The position numbers and the translations under genes are program-made. DNA of 64,000 bases from positions 71,763-135,762 of the forward strand of contig CACRSC010000066.1 in assembly GCA_902651635.1 (NCBI GenBank), read 5' to 3'. Position 1 is the first letter of the stretch; the number at the start of each line of letters is the position of its first letter. The stretch comes from Mastigamoeba balamuthi (Eukaryota; Evosea; Mastigamoebida; Mastigamoebidae). Below the pieces are notes generated by a model that worked only from the letters and a program-made list of their open reading frames with translations, was not told the DNA's origin and made no database searches. Below are positions 42,317 to 52,745 of the stretch, piece after piece.

Positions 42317-44950
42317 ATGAGCGAGTCGAGCGCACTGGGGGTCGCAGCTGTCCCTGGCGGCGCATCAAACCCTGGTTCGTTTCCTCGCATTATGCCGGTC
42401 TCTTACTTTCGTCCTGTACAGTGTTTGCGATGAGCTCGGCCGGGATCCTCCAGTTCATCGAGTATGTGCACGAGAACAGCGCTGCGATCAAGGGGTCGTA
42501 CACGGGCCTTGTCACGCGCACTCGCAGCCAGGCGCAGGCGGAGGAGGAGGCGAGCTTCGCTGCCCAGGGGTTTGCGTTCCGCTCGATGGTCGGGCGAGAC
42601 GAGGCACTCAGAAAGCTGCTGGGCTGCTACAGCAAGCGCTTCCACGACGTCCGGGCCTTCGCACTCCCGGCCGGCCGCGATCCCAACATTGCGCAATGCC
42701 GCCTGGCCAACAAGGCGTACATGACAGCTGCGGCGCCCGGGACCGGCAAGACGCGCTTTGTGCACGAGCTGGGCCGTCTCCGAGGCGCGCGACTGGCCGG
42801 CCTGCTCGACATGAAGGAGAGCGACCAGACGTTCCTCGATCCGCGCGGCTTCGCGCAGTCTGTCGCACGGTGGCAGGCCATCCACGTGACGTACAGCTCG
42901 ACGACGGAGAAGCTGGACGTCGAGGTCGCGGAGAACCAGGAGAGCGCGCTGGCCGCGCGCGTGCTCTACAGCTACGTGTGCGTGCCGATGAGGAATGGCG
43001 CCCTCAAGGACTTTCTCTTGCTCGCCGCGAGGCTCTTCGGCAGCCCGCCAGCGCTCATCCCCAACCTGCAGCTCAAGGACGTGCTCCAGGCCGTGTTCGA
43101 GCACTCGGGCAGGAGCAGCGTGCTCCTGACGATCGACGAGACGAGGTCCGCACCAAAACCGCCTGAGCTGGTACGCCTGGTCGTCGCGACGCAGGACGGG
43201 TTCACGCTCCCGGGCGTGCGGATGCTGTACACGTTCATCACGTCCCTCAACGTCTGTGACCCGATGGGATTCTCCAGGGACTGCGCTCGTGAGTCCGTCC
43301 CCATCGCGCTCGAGGGCCTGGTGACCGAGACGGCTGAACAGCTGTTCTTCGACGAGTTCCCCGACCTCAAGGGCACCGGCCTCTACCACTGCGCTGTAGC
43401 GGACGCAGGCGGGCACCCCCGGACCCTGTCCGGCGTGCGAACCGCCGCCGAGTACTACCGCAAGCACAAGGGCCAGACGGCGACGTACGAGAACATCGCC
43501 AATGCCGTCAAGGAGGCACTTCTCAGCACAGGGCGCACGGAGGGCCTGTCGGTGGCGCTGATAAGGGCAGCGTTCCTGGCACAGGAACATGAGCTCTCCG
43601 GCGTCATCGAGGAAGCAGGTCCTGTCGAGGCCCTCGTCGCCAATGGGAAGCTCGACAACACGGTCGGGCACACGGGCATGGAGCGCCTCATTCCTCGCAT
43701 CTCGCAGCTGCGCATGTGGGTGTGGGCGAACAGTGTCATCAAGCGCACTTGCCCTATGAGCGACGGAGAGGAGACGGAAGAGGTCGTGGTGGCCAAGGCG
43801 ATCTGCGATATGCTGTGCGAGAGCGCGTGGCGAGACCCAGTCGCCGGCCACCCGTGGGAGTCCTTCGTCATGCAGCACCACGTACTGATGAACAGGTTCC
43901 TGTGCAGCAGCAAGTGCACGGCGTGGGTGCCGCTCAGAACCTACCTGCGCGGCGCACTGCTGGGCGGAAAGCTCGCCTCGCTGGAGATCGAGCTGCGCAA
44001 GGACACCCGCTTCGTGGACAGGACCACAGAGTTCTACGTTCCCGGAGTGACGAAGCTGGAGTGCGGCCAGATTGTATTGTTCAAGCACGAGCAAAAGGGG
44101 TAAGGACCTTCCTCCCCCCCCCCTTCCCCGGACCTCTGTTGTTCTGTAGCCGGGCTTCATTCCTGACTCCTGACAACTACCATTTCAGCTTCAGGGGGCT
44201 CTTCCTCGCCAACGTCAGGGAAGCTGGTGGATCGGACATCCACCAGACGGTCTTTGCTTACGAGTGCAAGAACACTCTGAGGAAGATCAACTCGATGGGA
44301 AAAGACGAGAAGCCCTCCATGACTAACCTGGCCTCGTTGCTCAAAAGGCTGCTTGGCAGCCTCAACGTTCTTGGTGTCAGTATTCACCACCGGTCCTCTC
44401 TGCTTATTTTCCGCCACACGCAGGGCCCGGCGTCATTCTGATCTTCCAGTCGAACCGCCACAGCACAATTCAAAAGGCGAGAGAACTCCCCGACAACGTA
44501 GCCTTCATGGGAGAGAACCAACTGGGCAAATTCTTCGGCCCCTCTGTGGCCTCTCGCCTTCACCTCGGCATGGTACCTGCCCTCTGCCCAGCCTGTCTCT
44601 TTCTTGCACACTGACGACGGCTGGATTCATGTCAGGATGTCACCAACGGGGTAGACGAGGAGGAGGAGGAGGAGACGGACGGTGATGGAGGACTGACAAT
44701 CATCGAGCGTGCCAAGGCAGCACACGACGCAATCGCGAGTAAGGACGTCTCTAAGATCCATGTGGCGGACCTGCTGTCCATGGTGCTGCTGTCTAGGCCA
44801 GACGTTAACATCAAGTCAGGCATGTTCGAGTCGTGCCTTGAGGCTGCTTGCAGCATTCTGGGAACCACAAGTGAAGGTCTGAAGAGGCGTCCACCACGCA
44901 AGAACAAGAGGCAGCACCCCTCTCCGTCGCCGGCCCCGGTGGACGCGTGA
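42317..44950 (+). CDS. Crinkler/RHS-type P-loop NTPase with a C-terminal PD-(D/E)xK-like nuclease region
   Basis: Five exons, 42317-42374, 42422-44099, 44189-44373, 44424-44572, 44636-44950, give 794 residues. The ATPase core has a Walker A motif (AAPGTGKT) and a Walker B-like SVLLTIDE, with about 500 residues of the helical arrangement seen in CRN effectors and trypanosome RHS proteins. Exons 3-4 encode FRGLFLANVRE, GGSD...AYECKN and VILIFQSN, matching the D...ExK core and following strand of restriction-endonuclease-like folds. An acidic run and a helical C-terminus with a basic RRPPRKNKR patch follow. No signal peptide at the chosen start. Family-level role (selfish or effector NTPase-nucleases) is established for relatives; function here is inferred. 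It sits alone in the AT-rich island between two tRNA-Ala genes. Confidence 0.65.
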
Positions 44951-45608
44951 TGAACACGTCAGCTGCAAGACTTTGTCATACTGCATCCAAAAATCGATTT
45001 GAAGAGAGGAGGGCGGTCTCTCTCTCTTCCTCTTCCAATTATGAAAAATCTAATACTGTTTCATATGTTGTACAGCGAAATGTGAATCACAGGTTGTGTT
45101 GCATTGCCTGGTCTGAAAGAAGGAATTATCAAAAAGACATCTAATGCTCTAAAAATTATCTTCTTATACGTACAATCTCATTTGCGTTTCTTCCTCTTTC
45201 TGGTCTTCTTATTCATCTTGCATTGACTCAAGAAACTCGTCTGCCATCAGTTGAAGGACTACACAGATAAATTACCTTCATTGCACTGTATTCCAAAATC
45301 ACAAAGATCAAATTGAGAGATTTCTTTTCTGTGAATGATCCACTTGGAGATTCACGGTTTTCTGGCACCGCGGTCAGTGAGGCCTGCAAGACAGTTCTGG
45401 ATGAGCTCCTGATATAACAGGACAAAACCGGATAGATAATCTAGAAGCCATCATCTGTGGGTGTAGACGCCCGAGGTATGCCGAAATCTAGCATGCCGGA
45501 TTCATTACTCTGTCGGCAGCGTTCTTCCTTGCATTCTTGCATCGACGATCAGAATGGCCTTACTATCGGACGCATCGGACAGTGGACGGGCCGAGAAACG
45601 GGAAAAAT
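44951..45608. other. AT-rich spacer right of the NTPase gene
   Basis: Same low-GC character as 40.4-42.3 kb. No gene supported. Confidence 0.6.
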
Positions 45609-45681
45609 TGGAGGTTCAGGGTTTCGATCCCCGCGCCTCACCGATGCGAACGGTGCGCTCTACCAAATGAGCTAAACCCCC
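45609..45681 (-). tRNA. tRNA-Ala (anticodon CGC), second copy
   Basis: 73 nt, identical to 40324-40396, same strand, with unrelated flanks beyond a few bases. G3-U70, anticodon CGC and full cloverleaf are present. A T-rich stretch downstream (minus strand) could terminate RNA polymerase III. Confidence 0.95.
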
Positions 45682-45884
45682 ACATACAGCAAAAAAATGT
45701 TCACTTTCTCCTAATAAGGCAGCCCACGGCACAGAAAAGCACCTTTCTGCTCCTCCGCAGGTAGAAAGTTCCTCTTTCAGGGCAAATCCGTCACCGGAAA
45801 TGACCCGCCAGAGCGCTCGGGTATCAGCGCAATCGCGCCCTTCTATTCTTAGAGCGCTGCCCGACAGCACGCGAGCGCACATCC

Positions 45885-48800
45885 ATGAGCATCAGCGCAC
45901 TCCGCCCCCCGCTCGCCGTGGCCGCTCTGCTTCTGCTGCTCTGCGCCCTCGCCAGCTCGCGTCCCGCGTCCTCCGCGTGGTCGGGCTACGCCCTGAGCGT
46001 CCAAGGTCCGCCGGTTCTGCCCCCCCACCCCACCATCCCCATCTGAGAACCGAATGCAGACTCGGCGCTGGTGGTGCGGGCGGAGCTGGGCAACGGCGTG
46101 CTGTGGGGCCTGACGGTGAGCATGTGGCTGCGGCAGGTGGTCGCCGGCAGGGACTCGCTCTACTACACGCTGGTCAACACGGACAACACGACGGCCTGCC
46201 GGGTCTACAGCTACTCGTCCGACGTCTACGTCGAGGTCGCCAACCAGCGCGTCTCCGCGCCCAGCGCCATCCCCGCCGCCGAGTCCGCCTGGGTCCACGC
46301 GCTGACCACGTGGCGCTCGTCCGACGGCCTCCTCTGCCACTACGAGGACGGCCTCCTCGTCGCCTGCGGCAACGTCTCTATGGCACGCGTGAATTTTTCC
46401 GCGATCCGCGGGGTTTTTATATTCGCACCCTCGCCTTTTGCGGAAGCCTCCGCGGAACCCGAAATGGACCCATCGGCTCACGCCGCAGCGCTGCTGCCAC
46501 TACCGCGCAGGGGCTGGCGCTGGCGCCGGGGGTGGCCCTGGACCTCGCGGGAGAGGTCTGGGGGGTTCACTACTGGGGGCTGTACGACGAGGTGCTCGTC
46601 CTCGACGACTTCCTCAGCGCCGACGGCGTCGCCAGGCTGAGGTCCGGCACCCTCAGCGCGGCGTGGCGGGCCTCGCACACGCTGCTGCACCTCGACTTCG
46701 ACTCGGCGGCGGACGCGTACGGCTCCGCCAACGCGACCCTCGCCGTCTTCCCCGCAGGCGCGGCGTCGCTCAAGGTCCCCAGCACGTGCCCATGGGCCCT
46801 CGCCCCGACAACGTCGGTGGTGCCCGTCGCCCGCAGCGAGACGGTGCAGCTGACGACGGGGCTGTCAGGGGCTGTAGTGCGCAGCCTGCCGGCGGGAGCT
46901 GTGCTGTACCAGATGACCTCTGCGGGATCCGCGGGCTCTCTGCTCCATGTGGGCGACGCCCTATCGAATGCGCAGGGAGGCCTCGTGGTCTCGGTCCCCG
47001 CGGCGCAGTGCGCGAGAGAGTCGTTCGTGCTGGAGGCCGGCGGAGAGCTCAGGACAGTGGTTCTGTTCTGCAACAGAGCCCCGACGCCCCCGACAAAGGC
47101 GATCGAGCTGAGCCCCTTCAGCGCCTGCACGACGTGGGACCTGCTGTTCGACACGCACGCGATGCTGCCCTGCGATGCCGACGCCGACAGGCTCACCCTC
47201 AGCATCGCGAGCCTCCCTACGCGCGGCATCCTGCAGTACGAGAACGGGACGGCGGTCCGCGTGGGGGACTCGTGCGGGCGCACACTGACGTTCTGCTCCC
47301 GAGTCCTCAACTGCTCCAACGCCACCGACTCTTTCCTCTTCCGCGCGTGGGACGGCATCGCGTACAGCGCGCCGGTGCTCGCCATCCTCGACCAGACCAG
47401 GATGTGCACCGAGAGGAAGGTCATCGAGATCACCACCCTCGAGGACACCCCCGTGCTCGTGGACCTCGGAATCGAATCCGACCAGTTCATGTACGCGAGC
47501 TCAGCACCGACCCGCGGCACTCTCTACGGAGCGCTCCCGGATGGGAGTATCGGGGACCTCTTCCAGCGAGACCCGGAAGTCCAGGTAGCCGTTTTCCAAT
47601 TGAATTACCCTGAGTGATCGGAATTCGACTTCTTTTGGCAGATGCTGCACCAGTGGGTCTCGGCCATCACGAACGTCAGCAGTTACTGGCACTCGACAGA
47701 TGGGTCGTGGGGGTACGATCAGATGCTGGGGCCGCCCGACGTCTGCCCCGAGGCCGGCGACCGCGCGGGAGCCTGGGCGCCGGAGTTTGCGAATAACCAC
47801 GAGTGGATCATCTTCAAGGTTGCCGTGCCGGTCTATTTGCACCAAATCGGCGTCTACGAGAACTGGCACGCGGGCGATGTCGTGGGTGTCTCCGCGCTGA
47901 CACCGCACGGCTGGAAGACGCTGTACTCGGGCCCCGTCGACGCCTCCATCTTCGATACGAAGAAGTGCCAAATTGTCAGGGTACGAACTCGACCACCTGA
48001 ATCAGTACAGTATTCAATCGCATGCCTGTCAGCCGCCACTAGTGATCGAGAGCGAGGAGTACAAGGTCGACACGTTCCGGCTCGATATCGCGCCGCTGGG
48101 GCCCTCGATCTACAGCGAGATCGACGCGATCGAGGTCGTAGGGTTCGACTCGCTGGGCTACGTCTCGCGGCTCTACTACAGCCCAGACAAGGACCTCTCG
48201 GGCAGCGACGCCTTCGACATCACGTTCCGCGTCGACGACACGGAGGGCGGGGGCATCGGCGTGATCCAGGCCAAGATCACCGTAGTGCCCGTGCCCGACC
48301 CCCCGACGCTCCCGGAGTCGCAGGTGTTCACTGTCGACGCCATGGAGAGCGCGTGCGTGGCCCTCGCGATGCCCGTCGTCAACATCGAGAACGAGAGCGT
48401 CTTCCTCGAGGTCCTGTCCGCGCCCGCCGTCGGGAAGATCGGGGGCGAGTACGCGGAGGGGTCTGGCGGCGTCCTCGTCATCCAGGGGACGGCGGTGACG
48501 TACTGCCCGCCGGAGTTCACCTCGGCGACGTCGACGTCGTTCGCGGTCAGGGCGGGGCTCGCGACCAGCAGGGTCTTCAGCGCGGCGTCGACGGTGACCG
48601 TCGTGCTCAGGAACGCTGACAAGAAGCTCTCGAAGCTCGTCACGGGCATCACAGTGCCCGTCTCGGTGCTGGTCGTCGCGGCGCTGGCGGGGGCCGCCGT
48701 GGCGGTCGCTGTCCACCTGCGGAGGCAGAGCAACAGGATCACGACGCTGGAGCTCGAGAAGAAGGCGCTCGAGGACGAGCACAAGAAGCTTGACACGCTG

Positions 48801-50392
48801 CTCAACACACCCGCGGACAGGGTCTTCAACATCCTGACGACGCTGCAGAAGAAGACGACGCTGACAGAGGACGACCACACGGACCTCAAGTTCGTTGCGA
48901 CGACCATCGCGGCCAACAGGCTCTTCAAGGTCGACAGCGCCGTCAAGGACATGCTGCAGGAGCGCGTGGACTCGGACATCCGCGACTACCTCTACGACCA
49001 GCTGCTCGACAACTCCACAGAGGCCACCGGCAAGCACTCGATGAACTCCATACGCTCGATACACGCCATGTAGGCATCCGGTCTCCCAGCAGCTCAATTG
49101 AATTCGCTGAGAACCGTGAAAACCCGTGGCACAACAGGATGCAGAGGGCGCACTTTGAGGAGGCGGACCTGTCGGACCCCAACTTCGACGCGTTCGACCT
49201 TACGAACAAGCTGGGGTCGCCGCTGAAGATCATCGGGTACCAGCTGTTCGACCACTACCGGCTCTTCGAGGTCTTCGAAATCGACCCCGCGGTGTTCCAG
49301 CTCTGGATCTGCGAGGTCGAGGCGGGGTACAACAAGGAGAACCCCTACCACAACGCGACGCACGCCACAGACGTCACGCAGATGGTCAACTGCCTGCTGT
49401 CCGAGAACTCGGCCAACTTCTCCGACCTCGAGATCCTCGCCATCCTCTTTGCTGGTGCGCAAGTAGCGACAAGACACAGGAGGGAAGAAGCAAACTGACC
49501 AAGGTGCTTTCGACTTAGCGATTGTGCACGACTTCCGACACCCGGGGAAGAACAACAACTACCTCATGGTGTCCAGGGACCCGCTGGCCATCACGTACAA
49601 CAACATCAGCGTGCTGGAGAACTACCACGTCTCGCAAGCTTTCGAGCTGCTCCTCAAGAAGGAGCTCAACTTCCTCAGCAAGCTCAGCCCCCAGGAGTGC
49701 GAACATTTTGCCTCAGGGGGACAATAGAAACTCACAGCCCCTTCCCATCAGCTTCAAGGCGTTCCACCAGCTGGTCGTACAGCTGGTCCTCTCCACAGAC
49801 ATCAGCAGGCACCTCGAGATCCTTGCTGCGTACAAGGTATGTGCACAGCAGCTGCAGCCCAGTGGGATCTCACCTCTGAGACCCGGGGGGGGGGGAATGC
49901 GCTTCTCAGGCCAAGGCGTCTGCGATGGGAGGGAAGCTGGACTGGAAGCAGGCGGACTTCAGGCTGCTGCACCTGCAGATGCTGATCAAGATGGCCGACG
50001 TCTGCAACGGGACGCGCCCCTGGGACGTCTGCCGCAAGTGGGCCCTCAGCGTCTGCAACGAGTTCTGGAGCCAGGGCGACGCCGAGCGCACCAGCGGCAT
50101 GGCCGTCTCGCCGTTCATGGACCGCGACTCTCCGTCAATACCCAGGTACCCGACCCCTCTAGCAGCCCAAGTCAACTGAGCTCATCTGGGCCCCGGCCCC
50201 TCCCCCGTGGCCCTCTGCAGGATGCAGCTGGCGTTCTTTGACTTTGTGGTGAGGCCCATCGTGGAGGTCCTCAAGCCCCACATCTTCGTGTGCACGGCGC
50301 TCGAGGCCAACCTCGAGAGCAACCTCAGCACGTGGCGCAGCCTGCCTGCCGACTACACGGGCGACGACGCCGCCGTCAACAGGCCGACATAG
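45885..50392 (+). CDS. Receptor-type class I cyclic-nucleotide phosphodiesterase
   Basis: Ten exons: 45885-46005, 46060-46388, 46511-47584, 47642-47980, 48033-49069, 49138-49454, 49519-49696, 49752-49836, 49910-50145, 50221-50392; 1,295 residues, all phases consistent. Signal peptide (1-27), a laminin-G/concanavalin-like domain (YEDGLLVACGN), a discoidin-like region (IGVYENWHAGDVV, then SEIDAIEVVG), a cadherin-like repeat (YYSPDKDLSGSDAF), one TM helix (VSVLVVAALAGAAVAVAV), a coiled coil, then PDEase_I. Catalytic motifs are intact: HNATHA, HDFRHPG, LSTDISRH, KMADVCN, EFWSQGD and MDRDS. It hydrolyses cAMP and/or cGMP at the membrane. Joining an adhesion-type ectodomain to a PDE is unusual. Confidence 0.9.
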
Positions 50393-51058
50393 GCTTGGCT
50401 GACCTCTGAGGACGGCACCTCCCCATCCCCCCCCCTTGCGCAAATACGACTGACCTACTACTACTACTGATGCACCCGTGCGCTCAACTCTCTGACCCAC
50501 TTGCGCGATTCTCTTTCCGAGGCACACTACCCCACTGCCTAGTCTGATGCTGGCGTGGCCACAGCGGAACACAGAGCCTGCGATGGCTCTGTGGCCACTG
50601 GATGCGTTGTGATGCGACATGAACCTGCGATGCGACACGAATAGACCTGTCTTGTGTCTGGCACACACCAATTGTTCCCAAACCAGGTCATCACACAATC
50701 TGAGGGATTGACTGTCGGTCGACATCGGGAGAGAATGTGAATCGAAGCAGATCAGTGGACCAGCCACTGCGCCATGAGGCCTCTCCTGCTTAGCAACACA
50801 ATCAGCACACCGGACAGGAGGCCTGTGATGAAGGGGGTGGGCCTGGCTGGGGCACAGCGGGGCGTACAGTGTGGACAACGGCCAGAACACCCCGCTGTCT
50901 GTCACATCTGCGGGATTGTCACAACTGAATCTCCAACAGATATCAGCAGATCCAGAAGCCGACCTGCGGCCGTGAGTAGGATTCTAGATTTCGCTATCTT
51001 TTGGGACTTGATGTTCAATGAAACCCCGCACAACACCCCTGGCCAGCTCCCCTGCTCC
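50393..51058. other. Convergent intergenic region
   Basis: Lies between the 3' ends of the receptor PDE and the 7TM gene. Contains overlapping inverted repeats at 50556-50597. No gene. Confidence 0.6.
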
Positions 51059-52545
51059 CTAGAACCATCTCTGCGAGCCCACGCGCCTGCGGTGGCGCGC
51101 GATGAGGGCGCCCAGCAGCAGGCTGACGGGGACGAGGTCCGTGACGACAAAGTATGTGACCCAGAGGACGCCCCAGAGCCACCGGGCCCGCACGCGCCAT
51201 ATGTACCACTCGAAGCCGCTGTAGAGGCCCTTGACGGCCGGCACAGAGGCCAGCACGAGGGCCGCGCGGACCCTGCAGGGGTACAGCAGCGCGGCGGCGA
51301 TCAGGAGCAGCTCGACGGCGCACGTGGCGACGCAGATGAAGACCGTGTCGACGACGGGGTCCACGCGCTCGAGGAACTCGTCCCACGGCGAGTGCGCGTA
51401 CAGCATCGCCTGGCACACGACGCTCGCCCCGATCGTCAGCGCCAGCAGCACAGCCCCCGCGGCCCCCATCAGCACCCTCGCCTTGAGCTCCTGGCGTGGC
51501 CAGATTTCCGATTCAGTTACGTCATACGGGTTAGATACTGGAAAAAGGGAAATCTGGATATTATTCCACCCATGACGTGCCTCTCTGGCCGTCTGGGCGT
51601 TGGCGACGGTCTGGAGCAGGGCGGCGCGCGGGTCGCTGGTAGCGAGGGGGCAGTCGAGGGGGCGGCCGTCGGCGCTGGTGGAGAGGCGCCTGCGCTGGCG
51701 CAAGCGGTGCAGCGAGCGGACGAGGGCCGCGTAGGCGCTGAACGCGAGGGCCACGGCGATGAAGTAGATGCACTCGGGGAACAGGTCCACGAAGATCTGC
51801 GCCCCCACGTACCCCTTCCGCAGCCACGACCTCGTCGTGTACTGCAACGGCGCCCCCAAGACGCGGTGGCCCCGGTCGCCGGTTATCAATTGAATGGGGG
51901 GGGGGAATAGTAAAGCGTCCGTTGCAAAGCGATCTGCGAGAACGGAGGGACGTATTCCAACGCCTAATGGCGAGCCAATCTGGCGCCAGAGAAATGATAA
52001 TCGCAAGGAAATGGAATCCGATCTTTCACGCGTTTTGGAATCGCTCCAAAGGCCACCCCGCAGAGACGCCGACAGCAACAACAACAACACCTGCCCCCCA
52101 ATGCCCCCCAATGACCCGGTGGACGGCAAACCCCACGGAGGCCACCACACCCCGCGACCCCTCACCCCCGGGGAGGCGAAGAGGCGACGTTTCGCGCACG
52201 AACCGCGGGGGCGCGCAATCAATTGAACGCCGCGGCAGGGAGGGCCACTGAGGGGCAGCAGAGAGAGAGAGAGAGAGAGAGGACCCGCACGACGGGGATG
52301 GAGAAGAGGGCGATGCGGGCGAGGTCGTAGGCCATGACGGCGGCGACGGCCGAGAGGAGGAGGGCGCGCCTGCGGAGCGTGCGGGCGGCGGCGGCAGCGA
52401 GGGCCAGCTGGGCAGCGTAGGCAGCGATCAGCGCCACGCGGGCCGCTAGCGTGCTCGTGTCCCCGCACGAGAAGCGCGGCTCGGGGCACCACTCGGGCTC
52501 CCCCGCCCCGCTCGACGACGGCAGCGACGAAACCGCCGCCGACAT
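51059..52545 (-). CDS. Seven-transmembrane protein, THH1/TOM1-like
   Basis: Exons on the minus strand 52285-52545, 51581-51841, 51059-51490; 317 residues, all introns in phase 0. About seven hydrophobic helices can be placed: two in exon 1, one in exon 2 (VDLFPECIYFIAVALAF) and four in exon 3, ending WVTYFVVTDLVPVSLLLGAL before a basic HRRR tail. The layout and the Pro-Glu in helix 3 resemble THH1/TOM1-type 7TM proteins of plants and amoebae, but assignment is tentative; a divergent GPCR-like receptor is the alternative. Intron 1 (443 nt) begins with a CT microsatellite; intron 2 (90 nt) is GC-AG with donor GCACGT. Divergent from the FG-GAP gene 200 bp away. Confidence 0.6.
52259..52281. repeat. 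GA/CT microsatellite in intron 1 of the 7TM gene
   Basis: About 11 GA units directly after the splice donor of the minus-strand gene, giving a polypyrimidine tract at the intron's 5' end. Confidence 0.85.
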
Positions 52546-52745
52546 TTGCGCTCAGTAGTGTCCCGGCGGTGAGGGAAAAAAACTGAAGGGACGGTGTGGG
52601 CCGCGCAGGCGTGGGGTCGGCGGTTCGATCCCCGGCGCCTGCTGTATTTGTCGGGATATTTGCCGATATGAGCAAAGTATCTCGCGGAGATAGGGAAATC
52701 CCGCTTCGGGTTACGAAATCTGAACAAAAGCCTGAAACACGCCTG

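Noticed and set aside
52613-52650. tRNA-like piece with a GGTTCGATCCCC T-loop and a 7-bp GCAGGCG/CGCCTGC stem
   Set aside because: The T-stem does not pair at three of five positions and there is no D- or anticodon arm; at most a tRNA-derived fragment or chance hairpin.
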